Part shown: one piece after another, positions 23,101 to 33,797 of the stretch
How the letters are laid out: every line of letters begins with the position of its first letter
How positions within the stretch are numbered: position 1 is the stretch's first letter
NCBI GenBank assembly: GCA_021014325.1
Contig: CM037461.1
Coordinates: 13,235,501-13,299,500 of the forward strand
Source of the DNA: Plazaster borealis
Lineage: Eukaryota > Echinodermata > Asteroidea > Forcipulatida > Labidiasteridae
DNA: 64,000 nucleotides
Reading direction: 5' to 3'
Notes under the pieces: generated by a model
Database searches by the model: none
The model's input: the letters and a program-made list of their open reading frames with translations, nothing else
What the model was told of the DNA's origin: nothing
Program-made: the position numbers and the translations under genes

Positions 23101-26100
23101 CTAGTGGCGGGACCAGATAGCTTGTCGTTTCACTAGTCCACAAGCTTTTTTACTTGTTCCATCGTTCATATTAAATAGGGATGCTTTTCAACACAATAAT
23201 CACCAACACTATACTACTTTCATCCATACGACAGTCCTTGGGGTCAAGTCCGAGTCATGATAGTCGAGTCCGAGTCCGAGTCTTTTACCAACGTGACTCA
23301 AGTCAAGTCCATAAGAAATTGTGACTTGAGACAGACTTGAGTCCAAGTCCTGGACTCGAGTCCTACAACTTTGAACACAGGTTTGCACAACTACTATATT
23401 GAATAGCACCAAAGTTACATTTTGTTAGCATGATTGGTGGCGTTTGGCATATTTCAAATTCAATATTTCAAATGGGGTTACTGATTAAATTACCTTTAGA
23501 ACTCTGTACTCTAGGCACACGTGCAAGCTGTTGGTGTTCCTCCTGATCTTTATCACGTGATGAATTCCCACTGCTGTCTTCTGGAAGATTTCATAAACAA
23601 AGTTGCGAGCATATTAAAGTTTGCCCTGACACCAGAACTCATATAAATTCAGTGTTTTCAGAAATCTGCTGAAAGGTAATCCAGGCTTTTTGGCAGGACA
23701 CTGGCCCACGAACTTCTGCTCTCTAGCAAGGGTTAGCACATAACTTTTTCAGTGACTAGTGGCGGGACCAGATAGCTTGTCGTTTCACTAGTCCACAAGC
23801 TTTTTTACTTGTTCACCATTCATATCAAATAGGGATGCTTTTCAACACAATAATCACCAACACTATACTACTTGTGCTAAGTGTTAATATTCCTCCGTGT
23901 GCATGGCGATCAGATCATCAAAATTGTTTTTGATATAAAAAAAAAAAGTATTGTTGGTGAAAATACGTGACTCGCCAGTCACAAGTCCTTGGGGTCAAGT
24001 CCGAGTCATGATAACGGACTTGAGTCCAAGTCCTAGACTCAAGTCCTACAACTTTGAACAAAGGTTTGCACAACTACTATATTGAATAGCACTAAAGTTA
24101 CATTTTGTTAGCATAATTGGTGGGGTTTGGCAAGAGTCAATATTTTAAATGGGGTTACTGATTAAATTACCTTTAGAACGCTGTACTCTAGGCACACATG
24201 CAGGCTGTTGGTGTTCCTCCTGATCTTTATCACCTGATGAACTCCCACTGCTGTCTTCTGGAAGATTTAATAAACAAAGTTGCGAGCATATTAAAGTTTG
24301 CCCTTACACCAGAACTCATATAAGTTCAGTGTTTTCAGAAATCTGCTGAAAGGTAATCCAGGCTATTCGGCGACACTTGCCCACGAACTTCTGCTCCGAT
24401 AAGCATATAACTTACAGAAGTAACAACAATATTTCTTATCTCATGTTCGTGTTTTCCCATCATTATTGGTTGCTTGCACTTTTATGCTGCTTGTCTTTGC
24501 TTCTGTGACATCATTTGGTTTGTCAGTAGTGATTGGTGTGTCTCTACGTCTTTCTAGTTGATCATTATTACCCGATGAAACCAATTCATCCGACAGAGGA
24601 CTGGCTGAAATCAAATGTTGTCTTCCTTTAGGCAACTTATGCACATACGGGAGTGCACAAGCAACACCGACTTCTGAATCTGAAGCTGAATCTGAAGAGT
24701 CTGTAACCAAATGACTCGTTATGGGGAGTATACTCACTTCCAGAAGGTGAAGTACAAAAGTGCATATCATCTTCAACTTCATCAAACACCTGATTTTTAA
24801 GCAGCCTCTTTGTAACGCCATCATCATACCTGACAGAGTAGTTGCCTGAAAGGGTATAGAAATTACAGTGATTATAACAAGCAAAAATAATACATAATTT
24901 TACACAAGATTTCCTGATGTATCAAGTCAATGGGTGAACAAAATATCGAGTCTAATGGCAATTCAGTTTGCATTTCAAGTATTGTCTAACCTTTATAATC
25001 CTACCAATTTAAAGATAAATTACAATCATTGGTTTGGGATAAATGCATTCATTCCAATCAACTAGTTTTCCAAATATACATCATAAAACTAACCTGTGAA
25101 AATGTCAGGTTTTTGAGAAACCAATGAACAACGGTTTCTGCTTTGAAGTTGTTGTTTTTAGCTTTATATAGTGCAATGTTACACTTGCAAAAACAAAAAT
25201 ACGCTTTTAATTGTTTCTTAAAAACTATGGCACTTTGGGCGGAAAAACTTGAACGAATATTTCTTTTTACAATGACCATTTTCATACCATGTAAGTTATA
25301 TGTAAATTTGTGCAATTTTAGATTTTTGATCTCACCAATCCTGTAAAAATGCATACAAATATTGCAACCTTGCTATACAATTAACTTGATACAATTTAAG
25401 ATTATGTAAATGGCCATTACAACTTATGTTTTAACCAGATAACGCGGGATGACATCTTTAAAAGCCAATTTTTCCAAAGTACAGATACTGGGCGACGTCA
25501 CTTTGGTATTTTCAGGTCACATTGGATGACCAGAGCAAAGGTCACTCGTACTTTCCAATTTGGAGCGTGCTCAGTGCATGCTCTGATAGTTCAACACTTT
25601 GTTTCACTCACACGAAGAGCTCACAGCCCGCTTTAAGTAACATTAGAATTTCAAAATTTTGCAGTAATTCCCCGATTCCAGGCTTTGTCGTTTTGTTGTA
25701 AGAAGAGGATTGCATAGCATCGAGAGGCATCCACTTGTGTATTTTATTGTATTTTGGTTCAATGGAGGGAGGTCTGAGCAGTCTGACATTCCAGCCTTTG
25801 TTCTGGCAATGGACCAAAAAGATGGTCATTTCAGGTTGTGCATTTCATGGTGTATGAATACGATATTTTCTCAAAAGAGAAACAACAAACTTCAATTAGA
25901 ATCTTTGTGTTCTCTTGGCTTTGTCAAGTCAAGGGTTTTTTTGCGAATGATACTCTCAAAGAAAAATGAATCTGACAGGTCCCAGAAAATAATCCCCTCA
26001 GGGTAGTAGGGGCAAAAATGGAAGATCATCGGCGTTCACTGGTTAAACCACAAAATAATGCAAAAGATAAGGGAACAAAATTACCTTTGTCAACCTGCAC

Positions 26101-27145
26101 TATAAATGCAGTATACCACCTGCCATCAGCAGGCCATAGGGCCGACACTTTGTCACCAATTTTATACTGAAAAAACAAGAAGGTATTTAGCCTGATGAAA
26201 GTGAACTCAACACTCCTAATTAAACCAGTAGCCTGTATAATGTTTCATTGGAAACTGATGAGCTGAGAAAAATGTTGAACGCGTAATGGTACAGATGGGC
26301 TTTTTAACAAGACAGTAATTCATCTCACAAAAGATGAAAAAGGGGGTCCTGTCTTTTGTGAACATGGACAAACAAGGTGAACAAAAGTTGATACCATCAA
26401 TTTATAACGGTTAGCTTATGTGTTTGTCAGTTGGCTACACTATTTTTGTATAACTCATACAAATAATCCTAATTGTCCATTTGATTGGTGATCAACATAC
26501 TATGTATCATGTGTCATGCATGATCCCTCTCCTCAAACCCAATCAGCCCATTGCACTTCATCAATGGATAAAGCAATTGCTCCCTGTGGAATGCCAAAGC
26601 TGCCTTTTGAGTCCCTTATCTCTTCATCCCCACAATTCAATGTGAATGAAATGGCGATTTAGGCAAATGAGATGATGAACAGCCATATGAAATGGTGATA
26701 TGGTGAGAAGAATGATGAATGCAGTGAATGGAATCATGAATGTACAGACAGGAGTGGTGAGTGCAGGGAATGGACCGATGAATGGAGTAAATAAAATGAT
26801 ACCACCGAAGGCAGCTGTGGCGTTCCATAGTTCCCATTAATACAGCTCAGTTTAATGCATACGTACAAATACTGTCCTTCCAATACAAAGATGATCATTG
26901 ATTTATTGGACTCTAATAACAAATTATGCAATGACAACATGTGACTTTAATAACACAAATATTGAGTGCATCAACTTATGAAATGGAAGACAAAAGTATC
27001 CCCCAGTGTTATCTGGACTGTTTTACCACAAATTCACCCACAGCCACTTTAGTATTATAGTCAATAGTAATACACTAATAATAACAAGTCCACTCACCGA
27101 TGAGCTCTGACGCCTGTCTTTTCGTAGTGAATACTTGTGAGACAT
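19967..27145 (-). CDS. Tudor-like / repeated-exon / SANT-like gene
   Basis: Exons on the minus strand: 27145-27098 (ATG), 26166-26085, 24845-24738, 24700-24572, six 87-nt exons (24257-24171, 23580-23494, 22925-22839, 22151-22065, 21496-21410, 20722-20636), and 20157-19967 (stop). All junctions are GT/AG and in phase, and the sum is 359 codons plus stop. The N-terminus is short and basic. It is followed by a Tudor/Agenet-like module (WPADGRWYTAFIV, then NYSVRYDDGVTKRL), then acidic Ser-rich linkers and a SANT/Myb-like C-terminus shared with the right gene. I infer a nuclear chromatin reader. The ATG is chosen because an acceptor (TTTGTCTACAG) lies eight bases upstream and a likely 5' UTR exon sits near 30016. 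Splicing of all six repeats into one mRNA is not proven. Confidence 0.72.
20636..24257 (-). CDS. Six tandem copies of one 87-nt symmetric exon
   Basis: Copies are at 24257-24171, 23580-23494, 22925-22839, 22151-22065, 21496-21410 and 20722-20636, each exactly 87 nt, phase 1-1. Each has acceptor AATCTTCCAG (two copies ATCTTCCAG after TTTCATGAA... in minus sense) and donor AAAG|GTAAT or AAAG|GTATC. Each codes a 29-residue acidic/Gln-rich unit beginning DSSGNSSRDKDQEEHQQ (the 24.2-kb copy has S and G substitutions). All six keep the frame and splice sites. Spacing between copies alternates 774/655 bp (677 for the last), showing dimeric duplication units of about 1429 bp. They would insert up to six 29-residue repeats between the Tudor-like and SANT-like parts. 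Confidence 0.65.
21120..24066. repeat. GAGTC/GACTC-rich repeat, five intronic copies
   Basis: Segments near 21120-21300, 21800-21965, 22560-22745, 23230-23400 and 23965-24066 are dense in GAGTC/GACTC (for example CCAAGTCCTGGACTCGAGTC). They are copied with the exon duplication. Short frames on them (79 or 67 codons) are not judged to be genes. Confidence 0.7.
24572..24845 (-). CDS. Tudor-like second half and acidic exon, separated by a 37-nt intron
   Basis: Exon 24845-24738 (acceptor ACCCTTTCAG) continues the Tudor-like fold: NYSVRYDDGVTKRLLKNQVF, then an acidic stretch. It ends GGAA|GTGAGTAT in phase 1. The next reading frame with a phase-1 acceptor (TTTGGTTACAG) begins at 24700 and codes SSDSASDSEVGV.. 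up to ..ELVSSG, with donor TCGG|GTAATA after 24572; it is 129 nt and symmetric 1-1. The implied intron 24737-24701 is only 37 nt. Without splicing, the Tudor frame runs into a stop soon after. An alternative is that the first exon joins directly to the repeated exons, which the phases also allow. Confidence 0.55.
24846..26084. other. Middle-gene intron, no feature
   Basis: Overlapping 98- and 67-codon frames on opposite strands near 25.2 kb and others near 25.7 kb show no domain. Confidence 0.4.
26085..27145 (-). CDS. Start exon and Tudor-like first half
   Basis: Exon 27145-27098 codes MSHKYSLRKDRRQSSS and ends TCG|GTGAGTG in phase 0. Exon 26166-26085 starts after TTTTTTCAG in phase 0 and codes YKIGDKVSALWPADGRWYTA.. 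ending in ..QVDK, with donor AAAG|GTAATT in phase 1. The beta-strand pattern G-D-x-V-x-A-x-W-P-x-D-G-x-W-Y-x-A is typical of Tudor/Agenet folds that read methylated lysine or arginine. The intron between the two (about 0.9 kb) carries only low-complexity GAATG-rich sequence. Confidence 0.72.
26640..26800. repeat. GAATG/ATGAATG low-complexity stretch
   Basis: Purine-rich irregular repeat in the first intron of the middle gene. Confidence 0.5.
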
Positions 27146-27419
27146 GTTTAACTCTGTAGACAAAGACAAAAGTTATGTACAGTGATCATAGTATAATTTT
27201 TTTTAATCTGTGATAAAGTGTTATGTACATGAGCAGGTTCAAATATTGTGTGGAAATTCCCATTTTGAAAAACTAAAAAATTAAAAAATGATACACCACC
27301 AGTGCCCATCCAAGCACCTACTAGAGGAGCGCAATACGTGGCACAACTTGGAACCAAACTGCAAAAAACACCGGGGCAAGCAAGCCCCTTCTTTTTCACG
27401 AAGAATGTTCTGTGTTCTT

Positions 27420-27570
27420 TTTACTAGTGCTTAACACCTCACACAGGATCTGCAGCTTTACATATAAGGAATTATGGTTAAGTGCCTCGCTCTAGGACAC
27501 AAGCATCATGACCGAGATTCAAACCAATACACTGCTGCCAACAGCACTAGGCCTTGACAACTATTTACCC
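27420..27570 (-). mobile_element. tRNA-derived SINE remnant
   Basis: On the minus strand: CAAGGCCTAGTGCTGTTGGC, GGTTTGAATCTCGGTCATGA, then GTGTCCTAGAGCGAGGCACT. It is truncated and diverged. Confidence 0.6.
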
Positions 27571-27678
27571 CCAAAAATATTCCCTTAAACATTCTGATTT
27601 CTTAATGGAAGTGTCCTTTCATCAGGAAAAGTGGCCTTGCCCCTACAACAATAAAATTCATATTATACACACATGCAC

Positions 27679-27960
27679 CTACCACAAATATCTGTAATCG
27701 TTATCCTGTGATGACCTCTCCGGTCCCCTATCTAGAAGTGCAAATTGGTTTTCAAACACAGGGACTGGAACCCTCTGGCAGGCGGCCAGTAGTGTAGCCC
27801 TCAAAATCACCACCTCTGTGCGAAGCTTCCAACAACTTAGCAATGAGAAAATGGAAGCAATTATACTTAAAATCAACATACACATCAGCAGCCAGAACAC
27901 TATGGTTTCTTCACTTGTGTCCATCAAAATGGTTGTGGAATTCACGTGGACTTGTTCCAT
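27679..27960 (-). CDS. Small single-pass membrane protein, hypothetical
   Basis: A 93-codon frame starts at the ATG at 27960, eight bases downstream of a splice acceptor (TTTATTTCACAG), and stops at 27679. The N-terminal ~24 residues are polar with a possible N-glycosylation site (NST). A strong hydrophobic segment (WLLMCMLILSIIASIFSLLS) follows, then a basic stop-transfer flank and a polar tail ending in DNDYRYLW. The acceptor would also allow a phase-1 entry from an upstream exon. A GTAGGT just before the stop could be a donor. It lies between the middle gene's start exon and its promoter, on the same strand. It may be an alternative terminal exon or a separate small gene; the family is not recognised. 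Confidence 0.35.
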   Translation of the reverse strand: MEQVHVNSTTILMDTSEETIVFWLLMCMLILSIIASIFSLLSCWKLRTEVVILRATLLAACQRVPVPVFENQFALLDRGPERSSQDNDYRYLW

Positions 27961-28435
27961 AGCATTGTCTGTGAAATAAAAATATAAATTCATGCATTTA
28001 ATGGGTAACATGCATCAATACAATAAGCTCTTTCGCTGTAATTATGCACTCTCTTGTTCAAACCTCTTGTTGCTGTGTAAACATGGTAAAACTGCACTTC
28101 TGTGTTACAAGACCATTGATTGAGCTGTTAAAATGGTGAAACAACTCAACTGAATTACAGATGTGATTATCCTTAGTATGTTCTATTATTAGTAGGTTAT
28201 TACTTGGTCTGTTGAAATATAGTACTGCAATGAGGAGGTTAAGGCACAATGCCTGTTAATCTTGAGAAGTCTGGGCACCCAACTTTAAGCGAAATCAGAA
28301 GAGGACTGCCCAGATCATAAACATGCATGAGATGACTATTTATACAACGACAAGAAACTGGACGACGTCAGCTCAGTGCATATTCTTGACTTTGCAATCA
28401 GCCAGGTGCCGTGACTTTCTACAGACTTTTACCAT

Positions 28436-28458
28436 ACAAAGATGGCGGCGCCCAGTCG
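28436..28458 (+). promoter_or_regulatory. YY1-like AAAGATGGCGGCG motif
   Basis: AAAGATGGCGGCGCCCAG is close to the YY1 consensus and sits in a short CpG-rich patch between the membrane-protein exon and the upstream promoter. It may mark an alternative start for transcripts on either strand. Confidence 0.25.
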
Positions 28459-29118
28459 CGATGTATTTTAATGCAATTTTTACGTTTTTTAAATATATAG
28501 TCGTGTTCAAAACATCAAATCTGGACAAATTAATTGTTTGGTAATGCTAATGGTAAGCCCATCATCATAGTAATCGTACATGTATGTAGGAGCAATATTT
28601 CTGGGACATTTGTAAGAGGGCGACATAGTTGCAATAAAAGTGGTACGACTTGCTCGTACTGTTTAAAAACTTTTTAAAAAGCGTTTTAGACATTTATAGT
28701 TGGTGATGGGCTGTAGTCTAATTAATGGCGACTGATAGACCGATGTCATAACTAAATAGCCAAAACAAGGTGGGGTAAACCAACCTTAAAAAATGAAGAA
28801 CAAAAATGGTATTTGTCAATGTTTGTCAGTGGCAGGCATCTCTCCGAGAGATCTTCATTACAATTATGAGTTTTTAAAATGTTTCATTAATAATATGGAC
28901 TTTAAAAGCAGTTTACACAAGAACAACCTTTTAAAACTTTTTAAACTGTCCATGAATGATGGAGGAAAAAAATAGCCTGATTAGTGATAAGTGATAGTTA
29001 CTCAGCTGAGCCTGAAGCGTAAATATTGTTAAATATTGTTGAAAAAGAATGGCTAGGGCTTACTTTTTTATTTAGTTACTCCATGGTTAGGCCTACTTTT
29101 TTGCTATCTTAATTAGCA

Positions 29119-29596
29119 CGGTCCTACTACTTGCCGTCAACTCGCCGACTTGCCGTCAACTCGCCATCAACTCATTTTCGTGCCGTCAACTCATTAAATA
29201 TACATCAAAAATTTATAAATGGGGCATGGAAGTGTTAAGTCTGGGCTAAACTACATATTTCCTATGGTTTTCGGTAAAATTTCATTTACAAAAACGATTT
29301 TGTGTTGATAAATAAATAGGCCTAGTACCAATCATTGACATCTTGGGCCAAGACTAATCCATATGCAGGAAAAGCGCCCTCAGTTGCCATGTTGTGCAAG
29401 CGAGATAATTTATTTACAGGAAAAAAACTAAATTTTTATTCCGAAATGTAACCTAAAACTTATGAGAATTCTCTTTTAGCTAATACTTTACAGTTCTATG
29501 CTTCTTTTGTGGATTTTAAATGTATATTGGAGGAGTTGACGGCGAGTTGACGGCACAAGTGAGTTGACGGCGAGTTGACGGCAAGTAGTAGGACCC
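29119..29596. mobile_element. Mutator-type MITE with 9-bp target duplication
   Basis: The ends are CGGTCCTACTACTTGCCGTC and the complement of GGCAAGTAGTAGGACCC, flanked by TAATTAGCA on both sides (29110-29118 and 29597-29605). Inside the ends are tandem GTTGACGGC/GCCGTCAAC blocks. It has no coding capacity (478 bp). A 9-bp duplication suggests the Mutator superfamily. Confidence 0.72.
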
Positions 29597-30015
29597 TAAT
29601 TAGCATGCTTAGTCTATACCTAACTAAGTAAGTTACGAGAATAAACTCTTTATTAGACAGAGACTCGATAAATTATAAAATAATAAGAAAATAAGGGGAA
29701 AGGTGAGCTTTCGAGAAGATATTTACGTTAATTCACTACTTTTTAAGGTGGTCGTTTACCTAAGATCTTAGCCACAATCTGACAATATCTCCAGTCTCCA
29801 CGAAATTCGAAAGAAGAGTGCTCAAGTGCGCTCGGCCGGCCATAGGACTCCAGGAGCCTGCCGATTGCCGGCCATAGTTTGAGGATGATGATGATGATGG
29901 GCTTAATTTTGTACATATTTTATGCTGACGGCATATTTTAATACAAATAAAAGGCAGTCTTAGTAAAAAAAAAAGAGGCGGCCCAAATCTAAAGAATAAA
30001 AAGGCACTTACTTAC

Positions 30016-30125
30016 CTTATAAAATACAAAATACAAGCAGAGTGAGAGTGTGACGGTGTCAGTTGTTCCTTCACGACGTGACTGAGAAAAATGGTGGCTG
30101 TGTGTTTTGCGCGCGCGCAAAGGGC
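30016..30125 (-). promoter_or_regulatory. CpG-type promoter and 5' UTR exon of middle gene
   Basis: The donor TATAAG|GTAAGTAAG follows 30016 on the minus strand, upstream of the middle gene. Behind it lie ATGGTGGCTG and the perfect 16-bp palindrome TTTGCGCGCGCGCAAA (30106-30121), two overlapping E2F-type sites, followed by GGGCGGGAG (GC-box/E2F-like). This is the most CpG-dense spot for kilobases. The transcription start near 30060-30100 is inferred. Confidence 0.45.
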
Positions 30126-30244
30126 GGGAGAATGATTGAGCTCGAGGTTGATAACATAGGCGTGCTCACAATATGCGTTGTATTCCTCTGGGTACGTGAC
30201 GGCCCGCAGAACTGCGCACTACCGAGGACTGAATAGACGGTGAT

Positions 30245-30722
30245 GGGTGCACCCCACTAATTCAACTCCCATAGCATTCAGTGCAAAAGGCTAAATATTC
30301 AAAAATACACGAAAAATACTTAAAAGTCTCACAGCTTTTTACAGTAAAGGGAAAAGTATTAATTGACTCTTGAACTTTTATTCTCTGCTCAATTTAATAT
30401 GGGGAGTCCCTGGTCCCGTCGAGTTATTCTCCCTCCAAATCAAAACACCCCTACACCGGTGTAATTTTCCAAACGTCCGAGCATCAATCTTGAAAAATGT
30501 CCCTACACCTCTCGGCAAATAGGACCAGTTTTTCAGGGCCTATGTCATCCAAAATACCTCAAGTTGGAAGTCAACAACCCCCAGGTTACAATTGGGCAAC
30601 ATTTTTACACTCTACCCCTTTTATTGGGCTCTCAAATCTGTATAATATAGGATATTTTGAGGGCCTACAAAATATTCATGAGCTCGATGCTCTGTTTTCT
30701 CCATATTTAGTGGGGTGCACCC
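30245..30722. mobile_element. 478-bp inverted-repeat element, copy 1
   Basis: The ends are GGGTGCACCCCACTAA and its complement. It is flanked by TGAT on the left (30241-30244) and TATA on the right (30723-30726). By eye it is identical to the copy at 34642-35119. It contains a 76-codon open frame (30497-30727) with no recognisable product. A 4-bp target duplication is inferred from the swapped flanks of the two copies. Confidence 0.75.
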
Positions 30723-30726
30723 TATA

Positions 30727-31799
30727 GAGGAATTATTTTTACAGTTTGACTGGAAACCACATTCAGGATATTAGGAATATTGTCAAGAACATATTTCTTC
30801 AGGAAAATTTGAATTTGTTTAATCTGTTGAGAAATGGCAGGCTTAAACAAACAAACCACTCCTATGGTGTTTTGTGTACATTTTCAAATGAATGAGCATG
30901 CCTGATGGTGATACAAACACACATTAGATATTTCCTCTCATGTAATATGTTTCTTCCATTTGAACTACCCACAGAGGTTTTGCTCTGTCTGTAAATTCCT
31001 TGACAATATATCCTACGGTTCTGATGAAACATTTTGAGAATGTGTTGTTTTTCTTTAAATTTAACCTTTTAAGTGGGAGGATCCCTGGTGATAGCAACGG
31101 AGGGGCGGGCAATGGGCAAATGAACTGGAGAATTTACAGTTGAGGGCTTTAAACCATTCTTATACCCAGTGCAATAATTGTTTCATATTCCAAGTAGAAA
31201 AATAGGTAGGGTTAGGTTTCAAGTTAGAGTTAGGTAAGGGTTTATCCTCCATCAGCAGACAATTTAAGTTTTGGAACAAACAAAGGGTCTCAAATTTAGG
31301 CCTACATGTGTTCCTGTAGTGGCCTCACCAGAACAATGCCCCTCACTTATTACTGGCAAAAGGGGGTGGACCAGTGTATATGTCTATGTAGGCCTATTTC
31401 TATAGATCAAAGAGAGGGGTCCAAGAGATTGGAGCTCCAGAATGGGTTGGGTGGGGGTAATAAAATTGTAATTAAAAACTGCATACACTAACAACTTGGA
31501 CAAGTCATGATCACTGACTTTCTAAAGAATTTGTAAAGACACAAATGGGGTGACATCTGGGGAGGAGAGGGGGTGTGAGAAAGAAAACTGAATGACTAAC
31601 AGAAAGCTACACTTCTGCCTGGGAGAAAGTTCTGTTAGCTTCTCACTTACACAGTTCAATATGGGGCTGGTTGGACGTGGAATCTACAAAAAGAAAAAGG
31701 ATGGCTCAAAAAAACAAGAACACTGGGCCCCCTGCCAAAGCTGAAAGTGAGACATGAACCCCAAGTGAGAAACTCACCAACTGTCTACATCAGGCCATC
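30727..31799. other. Inside of composite unit, no gene seen
   Basis: AT-rich sequence with short frames only. It includes a purine-rich GGGGAGGAGAGGGGGTG stretch near 31556 that resembles nothing further. Confidence 0.4.
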
Positions 31800-33725
31800 A
31801 AAGGATCATCTTGATTTGGCTTTCACTAGAGATGAGCAGGGTTTTTCAATCAAAACCCAATGCAGAGTTACCCACCAGACCTGTCATGGTACTTCGACCC
31901 ACATATGCTGAAACGACCCTGTTGAGGAAATCCAACACAAGAGTGGAGTTGCACTTCAGAAAATGCCTAACAAACTCCATCTCAAGAGTGAGGATGATCA
32001 CCAGGAAGAAGAAGGAGGAGGCTACAGGTTTGTCAAAGTCAATTCTGCAGTAAATTTAGGAGTGGATGCTGCACTAGATCACCAACGAGCAAATCCTGAA
32101 TGCAATGGTCGTCCCCAACTTGACGCTGGTGCAGAGGAACGTCGAGGTTTGCCGTGGCCGAGATGATGTCATGCCGAAAGTGTGGGTTCCACACCGACAA
32201 GAAAAAACTGTACACAGAAATACCTCAGACAAGGAGAGGACGACGAACTGCCGTCCCAAACATGGCGTTCCAAGTTGGCCTACACAATACTGGGATTGGA
32301 GCTGCTGGTGCAAGGAGACTTCTATCTGCGATGGATACAGCCGTTCCCTCACAAAACGCCCTGCAGAAAAGTGCAAACAGAGTAGGTGCTATTTTGACAA
32401 TTGAAAACGAAGAAGACATGGCAGAAAGAGAAGGCTCGTGAAAGACGTTCACGAATTACAAGGCTACGAAAGGGAGAGTGGAGTGGCCGTTGAAATAGAT
32501 CGACAGTACAACAATCCGCTGAGAAACTGTCGCAAAAACACCTTTTGTTTCGGCAACACAAACGAGAGATGTCGTTTGTGAAAATGTGACTACAAAAAAA
32601 CATTGTGATGTTCAACCATGAATCCAAACTCTGCAAACAATGTTCAACCTCCTTAGACAAAAAGGACACAAACCTAGAAATGCAACATGCACCGCCACTC
32701 GTCCTGGAAACTACAACATGGGTGACGAGCGAGAAGGAGGATTGCAGTGTGCAAAGAAACTGTTGAACTGTAAGGAGCCACTTAAAATAAATAGAGTCAC
32801 AACTGATGCCGATGGGTGTCTTGCACATGGCATTAGTACATTTATGCACACACAGGCAGGTATGGAGACTGAACATTTGCTAGACCCCCCTCATCTTAAT
32901 AGATCTCTTTGTGCAGCCATAAGTCGTGCTAAATTCAGCACAGATATGTTTCGGGCAAAACCAAACAGAAAAGTCTAAATTGCAAGACAGATTTGCCGAT
33001 GATGTCAGCCATAGGGCTCAGGCCGAGGCTGGTTCAATCCTTAACCAAAAACTTGGTGATCAGTCACAAAAGACAGCCATGGCTGCAAATGCAGCAATTG
33101 CAATTCCTGAATGTTACATGGGAAACCATGATCTGTGCAAAAAGACATCTCACATTTGCCATGGTGGTGCCAGACATCAGAAATACAAATTTCCATACCT
33201 GCCTGCTAGTGCTCGGGAAAAATTTAAATTGTCTAAACATGATAAAGAGACAGTCATCAAACTTTTGGACAAACGACTTGGTAAAGAAGCCATGGAAAAA
33301 ACCCAGTACGGTACAAGCACTCAAAAAGCAGAATCCATGAACCATGCATTTTCAGTCACAAATCAAAAGGAGCACTCACCTTTGCGAGAAATGGTCCTTG
33401 TAGAGATCACAGTGCCGTGCATTTGGTCAATAATGGTCATGCAAACTCGATAGTAAAAAAATGTAAATCTGCTGGGTGTCCAGTAACTGTTGGATCCCCA
33501 GCTGCTAAGGCCCTTTCTGAAATGGATAAGAAACAGAAATATTACTCTGACAGGGCCAAAGGAAAGGCATACAAGAGACGAAGGGCACAGTGTCGATACA
33601 ATCGATTCCATTTGTACTATGCTTCACAACAACTGTACAAGAAAGGGCAACTAGAACCAAATTTTCAAAACGACTGGCACAATATTCAAAACGAACACAG
33701 TTATAGCAAACATTGCCCACCATGA
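31800..33725 (+). pseudogene. Broken Mutator-like transposase
   Basis: Several frames on the plus strand together resemble the Mutator-like transposase family of animal genomes. One segment (32154-32441) has FQVGLHNTGIG, LLSAMDTAVPSQ and IENEEDMAERE. The next (about 32640-32978) has RVTTDADG, a candidate catalytic aspartate, and LNRSLCAAISRAKFS. The next (32926-33453) has PECYMGNHDLCKK and LGKEAMEKTQYGTSTQKAES. The last (33417-33725) has HLVNNGHANSIVKKC and ends RFHLYYASQQLYKKGQ. At least four frame changes separate them, so it is a dead copy unless introns explain some. It lies inside the segment bracketed by two identical 478-bp elements. Confidence 0.65.
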
Positions 33726-33797
33726 ACAGATGAATGAATGAATTAATGATTGATAGTTAGTGATAGATAATTCGAACAAAAAATCTTACACTTCTCA

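Larger units (their letters stand above)
20580..24400. repeat. Tandem higher-order duplication (1429-bp dimer) carrying the 87-nt exon
   Basis: Exon-to-exon distances alternate 774 and 655 bp. The longer spacer carries an extra ~120 bp (including CTCCTCCGTGTGCATGGCGA). Sequence between copies is nearly identical, so the expansion is recent. The first and last monomers are the most divergent. Confidence 0.88.

Noticed and set aside
21089..23412. Conserved 67- to 79-codon ORFs repeated four times
   Set aside because: They lie on GAGTC-rich intronic repeats. Their similarity reflects the tandem duplication, not coding constraint.
30497..30727. 76-codon ORF inside the 478-bp element (and its copy at 34894)
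   Set aside because: It has no domain, is very short, and is identical only because the elements are identical; nothing supports translation.
33064..33611. Minus-strand ORFs opposite the transposase relic
   Set aside because: They are antisense shadows. The plus-strand frames carry the family motifs.
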